From NCBI GenBank assembly GCA_016201215.1, contig JACQDH010000009.1:1-36765 (forward strand): a stretch of DNA of 36,765 nt, written 5' to 3'. The notes below the pieces were generated by a model. The model was given only the letters and a program-made list of their open reading frames with translations. It had not been told where the DNA came from and searched no databases. Both the position numbers and the translations under genes were made by a program. Origin of the DNA: Acidobacteriota bacterium. GTDB taxonomy: Bacteria > Acidobacteriota > Terriglobia > Acidiferrales > UBA7541. Below are positions 33,918-36,765 of the stretch, in pieces. The first letter of the stretch is position 1. Each line of letters begins with the position of its first letter.

Positions 33918-35126
33918 ATGAAGGTTTCGCTCACGCCCGAACTGCACCTCGAACTCTACTACTACATGAAGCTCAACCGCATGCTCGAGGAGCAGATGGT
34001 GCGGCTGTTCCGTCAGAACAAGATCGTCGGCGGCCTCTATTCCAGCCTGGGGCAGGAAGCGACCTCGGTGGGCACGGCCTACGCCCTCGAAGCGCGCGAC
34101 TGGATGGCCCCGATGATCCGCAACATCGGCGCGTTGCTGGTCAAGGGCTTCCGCCCGCGCGATATTTTCACCCAGCACATGGCGCGCCACACCGCGCCGA
34201 CGCTCGGCAAGGACGGCACCAGTCACTTCGGGGACCTCAAGGTGCGCCACGTCGTTTCCCCCATCTCCATGCTCGGCGACCTGATTCCGGTGATGACCGG
34301 CATCGCCCTGGCCGGGCGCTACCTGGGGCAGAAGATCGTGGCCATGACCTGGATCGGCGACGGCGGCACGTCCACCGGAGCGTTCCATGAAGGCATGAAC
34401 CTCGCCGCGGCGCAGAAGGCGCCGTTTGTCTGCGTCGTCGAGAACAACCAGTGGGCTTACTCCACGCCGGTGCGGTGCCAGGTGCCGCTGCGCAACCTGG
34501 CCGACCGCGCCAAAGCCTATGGCATCCCCAGCTACTCGGTCGATGGCAACGACGTGCTGGCGGTCTACCGCGTGGCGAAAGAGGCGGTCGAGCGGGCCCG
34601 CTCGGGTGAGGGGCCCATCCTCATCGAGTCGAAGACCATGCGCATGCGTGGCCACGCCCAGCACGACCCCGCCGAGTACGTGCCCAAGGAGATGTTTGCG
34701 TACTGGAAGGCGCGCGACCCCATCGAGCGGTACCAGAAGGTTCTCACCGAAAACAGAATGCTGGATGCCAAGGCCAGGGCCGAGATTGACGCGCGCATCG
34801 AGCGCGAACTGAAAGAGGATCTGGAATTTGCCGAAGACTCACCCTTTCCGCCGCCGGAACTTGCCGAGCAGGGCGTTTACTGTGAGGGCTGCCACACGAT
34901 CGAGACCATCTGGGAACGCCCGATTGAGGAAGTTCTGCCGCCCAAGTCGTGCGTCGAGCCGGTCTGGAAAGTGGAAAGTTTCGGCGGGCCCGACGGGGCA
35001 GCCCCGTCCGGCAAACGCGCTGCGGCCGCTGCGGTGCCGGGAGGCGGCAACCACCGCCGGGCACAAAAAACTTCCCGGAAAGCAAAACCGGCCAAGGTGC
35101 CGGCGCCCAGCAAGGTGAGGAGATAG
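33918..35126 (+). CDS. pdhA: Pyruvate (or branched-chain 2-oxoacid) dehydrogenase E1 alpha
   Basis: The 402-residue thiamine-diphosphate-binding alpha subunit of the heterotetrameric E1. The TPP motif begins GDG (147-149, WIGDGGTSTGAFHEGMN) and ends NN (176-177, VVENNQWAYSTP). The phosphorylation-loop-like region MRMRGHAQHDPAEYVP is present. The last roughly 50 residues are a low-complexity, Ala/Pro/Lys/Arg-rich tail not needed for the fold. Pyruvate is the likeliest substrate because of the lpdA/lipB/E2 context, but the family also covers branched-chain and acetoin enzymes. AGGAGATACGGAGCC precedes the ATG. The stop is 2 bp before the pdhB GTG. Confidence 0.9.
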   Translation: MKVSLTPELHLELYYYMKLNRMLEEQMVRLFRQNKIVGGLYSSLGQEATSVGTAYALEARDWMAPMIRNIGALLVKGFRPRDIFTQHMARHTAPTLGKDGTSHFGDLKVRHVVSPISMLGDLIPVMTGIALAGRYLGQKIVAMTWIGDGGTSTGAFHEGMNLAAAQKAPFVCVVENNQWAYSTPVRCQVPLRNLADRAKAYGIPSYSVDGNDVLAVYRVAKEAVERARSGEGPILIESKTMRMRGHAQHDPAEYVPKEMFAYWKARDPIERYQKVLTENRMLDAKARAEIDARIERELKEDLEFAEDSPFPPPELAEQGVYCEGCHTIETIWERPIEEVLPPKSCVEPVWKVESFGGPDGAAPSGKRAAAAAVPGGGNHRRAQKTSRKAKPAKVPAPSKVRR

Positions 35127-35128
35127 GC

Positions 35129-35978
35129 GTGGCCGCAGTCACTTTCCTCGAAGCCATCCGTCAGGCGCTGTTTGAAGAGATGGAGCGCGACCCCACGGTC
35201 GTTCTGCTCGGCGAGGATGTGGGCGTCTATGGCGGCGCGTTCAAGGTTTCCGAGGGGCTGCTCGAGCGCTTCGGCTGGGAGCGCGTGATCGACACGCCGA
35301 TCAGCGAGACGGCCATCGTCGGCGCCGCCGTGGGCATGGGCTACCTGGGCCTGCGGCCGGTCGCGGAGATGCAGTTCATCGATTTCATCGCTTGCTGCTT
35401 CAACCAGCTTACGAACTTTGCGGCCAAGTCGCACTACCGCTGGGGCGCGCCGGTGCCCCTGGTCCTGCGCGGGCCGTCGGGCGGCGGCGTGCACGGCGGG
35501 CCGTTTCATTCGGCCAATCCCGAGATGTACTTCGTGCACACGAGAGATCCCCACTGACGACTACACCGTGCCGCTTGGCAAAGCCGTGGTGCGGCGCGAA
35601 GGGCGCGATTTGACCATCCTCAGCTACGCGGCGATGATGCACACTTCGATCGAAGCCGCCGAACTGCTGGCCAAGGAAGGAATCGAGGCCGAGGTCATCG
35701 ACCTGCGCACGTTGCTGCCGCTCGACCGCGAGATGATTCTGGCCTCGGTGAAGAAGACCAATAAGGTGCTCGTCGTGCACGAGGACACGCGCACCGGGGG
35801 CATCGCCGGGGAAATTGCTGCGCTGGTCTGCGAAGGCGCTTTCGAAGACCTGGACGGCCCGGTGCTGCGCGTGACGTCACTGGATACCCCGGTGCCGTTT
35901 TCGCCGCCGCTCGAGGAGCGGTTTCTACCCAACGTGGCCAGCGTGGCCAACGCCGCGCGCGACCTGGCGAGATATTGA
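35129..35978 (+). pseudogene. pdhB: Pyruvate dehydrogenase E1 beta, frame-disrupted with a missing segment
   Basis: The first 142 codons (GTG at 35129, AGGAGA upstream) encode a normal E1 beta N-terminal half: TFLEAIRQALFEEME, LGEDVGVYGGAF, DTPISE, GGGVHGGPFHS. At about 35540, just after EMYFVHT, the frame runs into TGA at 35555-35557. The rest of the gene continues in another frame as EIPTDDYTVPLGKAVV to a stop at 35976-35978, with the normal VIDLRTLLPLD and DTPVPF motifs. Compared with intact E1 beta proteins (about 325 residues), some 40 residues are missing at the join, including the conserved P-x-P-YDAKGLL and EHK-x-LYR stretches. The loss is not a multiple of three. Without repair, no complete E1 beta can be made here. 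An assembly error is a serious alternative. Confidence 0.88.
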
Positions 35979-36006
35979 AGGCTGGAGAACGAACGAGGAG
36001 ATACGC

Positions 36007-36765
36007 ATGCCAACCGATGTGATTATGCCCCAGATGGGCGAAAGCATCTTTGAAGGCACCATCACCAAATGGCTGAAGAAGCCCGGCGATAAGATCGAGC
36101 GCGACGAGCCGCTGTTTGAAATCTCCACCGACAAGGTGGACGCCGAAATCCCCGCGCCCGCTGCCGGTGTGCTGAAAGAGATCAGGGTCGGCGAAGGGCA
36201 AACCGTGCCCATTCAGACCGTGGTTGCGGTGATTGACACCGCTGGCGTCGCAGCCGCCGCGCCAGCGCCGGCTGCTGCCAAAGCGGAGGCACCGAAGGCT
36301 GCCGCGGTCGAAACCAAGGCTCCCGCGGCCGCCGCACCAGCTCCGGCACTGAAGCCGACCGTGGCCGTGGCTGCGGGCACTCCTGCTGCGCCCCGCCGCG
36401 ACGGCCAGAGGATTCACAGCTCACCGCTCGTCCGCCGCCTCGCGCGAGAGCACAATATCGATCTCACTCTGCTGACCGGGACCGGTGCCGGCGGCCGCAT
36501 CAGAAAGAAAGACATTCTGGCGGCAATTGAGTCAGGCGCTGGGCCGGTCGGTGCTGTTCCCGCCGCTGTTGCTCCAACGCCAGCTCCGGCCGCGCCGGGC
36601 CCGAGCGGGGCCATGGTCCACGCGGTGCTGGAAAATGCTGTGCCGCGCGAGCGAATTTACTTCGGGCGCTACGAAGTGCAGCCCATGAGCGTGATGCGCC
36701 AGCGCATCGCCGAACACATGCTGGTCTCCAAGCGCGTCTCGCCGCATGTCTATTCGCTGGATGAG
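36007..36765 (+). CDS. pdhC: Dihydrolipoamide acyltransferase (E2), cut by the window end
   Basis: The first 253 codons of an E2 core protein. The lipoyl domain (about 2-77) carries the lipoylation Lys K43 in STDKVDAE, a substrate of the upstream LipB pathway. Then follow an Ala/Pro/Lys-rich flexible linker (about 80-131), a peripheral-subunit-binding domain (about 137-172, [16 protein letters not shown] and [11 protein letters not shown]), a second Ala/Pro linker, and the start of the catalytic domain ([23 protein letters not shown]). The frame is open at base 36765, so the active-site His-x3-Asp region lies beyond the window. ACGAGGAGATACGC precedes the ATG. It is spaced 28 bp from pdhB. 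Confidence 0.93.
   Translation, partial: MPTDVIMPQMGESIFEGTITKWLKKPGDKIERDEPLFEISTDKVDAEIPAPAAGVLKEIRVGEGQTVPIQTVVAVIDTAGVAAAAPAPAAAKAEAPKAAAVETKAPAAAAPAPALKPTVAVAAGTPAAPRRDGQRIHSSPLVRRLAREHNIDLTLLTGTGAGGRIRKKDILAAIESGAGPVGAVPAAVAPTPAPAAPGPSGAMVHAVLENAVPRERIYFGRYEVQPMSVMRQRIAEHMLVSKRVSPHVYSLDE

Overview
The window is GC-rich bacterial chromosome with dense, mostly housekeeping gene content. The gene set points to the phylum Acidobacteriota, probably a Terriglobia-like lineage. The hints are two tandem F-ATPase b-type subunits, the second with a signal-like N-terminus; a zinc-ribbon/XRE regulator; a lpdA-lipB-pdhA-pdhB-pdhC cluster; and small secreted proteins of types common in that phylum. 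This placement is inference from family recognition, since no rRNA gene is present. I see no prophage, transposase, integrase, CRISPR array, rRNA or tRNA.

Layout. 0.1-3.6 kb (minus): a small HTH protein, a DinB-like protein, gatA-gatC of the tRNA amidotransferase (gatB is not here) and an HD-domain hydrolase whose leader can form competing hairpins. 3.8-9.1 kb: a zinc-ribbon XRE regulator (+), then on the minus strand a membrane-anchored protein, glpX, an exported DUF711 protein and a glutaryl-CoA dehydrogenase-type flavoenzyme. 9.3-15.5 kb (+): an F-type ATP synthase operon (b', b, delta, alpha, gamma, beta, epsilon) without the a and c subunits, followed by a glutaredoxin. 16.1-18.1 kb (minus): a small exported Cys-containing protein, a coiled-coil membrane protein and a zinc-finger anti-sigma-like protein. 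18.4-19.8 kb (+): a Tat-exported M24-fold protein that lacks most of the expected metal ligands. 19.9-24.1 kb (minus): a proteostasis set, hsp20-clpB-htpX. 24.1-29.3 kb: queA behind a leader with an 11-codon ORF, a small secreted protein (minus), a 620-bp structured non-coding stretch, a phosphoesterase, a membrane-anchored protein and a 492-residue protein with a RecB-like PD-(D/E)XK signature. 29.5-31.5 kb (minus): comF overlapping an HNH endonuclease gene, and a DksA/TraR-type zinc-finger protein. 31.8-36.8 kb (+): the pyruvate dehydrogenase cluster lpdA-lipB-pdhA-pdhB-pdhC, with pdhC cut by the window edge.

How the genes fit together. The pyruvate dehydrogenase cluster encodes E1 alpha, E1 beta, E2, E3 and the octanoyltransferase that starts lipoylation of E2. 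The ATP synthase operon supplies the catalytic head and peripheral stalk. Hsp20, ClpB and HtpX are a plausible co-transcribed stress module covering holdase, disaggregase and membrane protease.

The strongest anomalies are in the pyruvate dehydrogenase cluster. pdhB is broken by a frame change at about 35,540, where roughly 40 conserved residues are also missing. lpdA appears to lack roughly 20-25 residues at about 32,078. Either these are real lesions or they are assembly faults. Other points of interest are the degenerate Tat-exported M24 protein, the nuclease-like protein at 27.8 kb with an apparently leaderless start, the queA leader ORF, the attenuator-like leader of the HD gene and the structured intergenic region at 26.0-26.4 kb.
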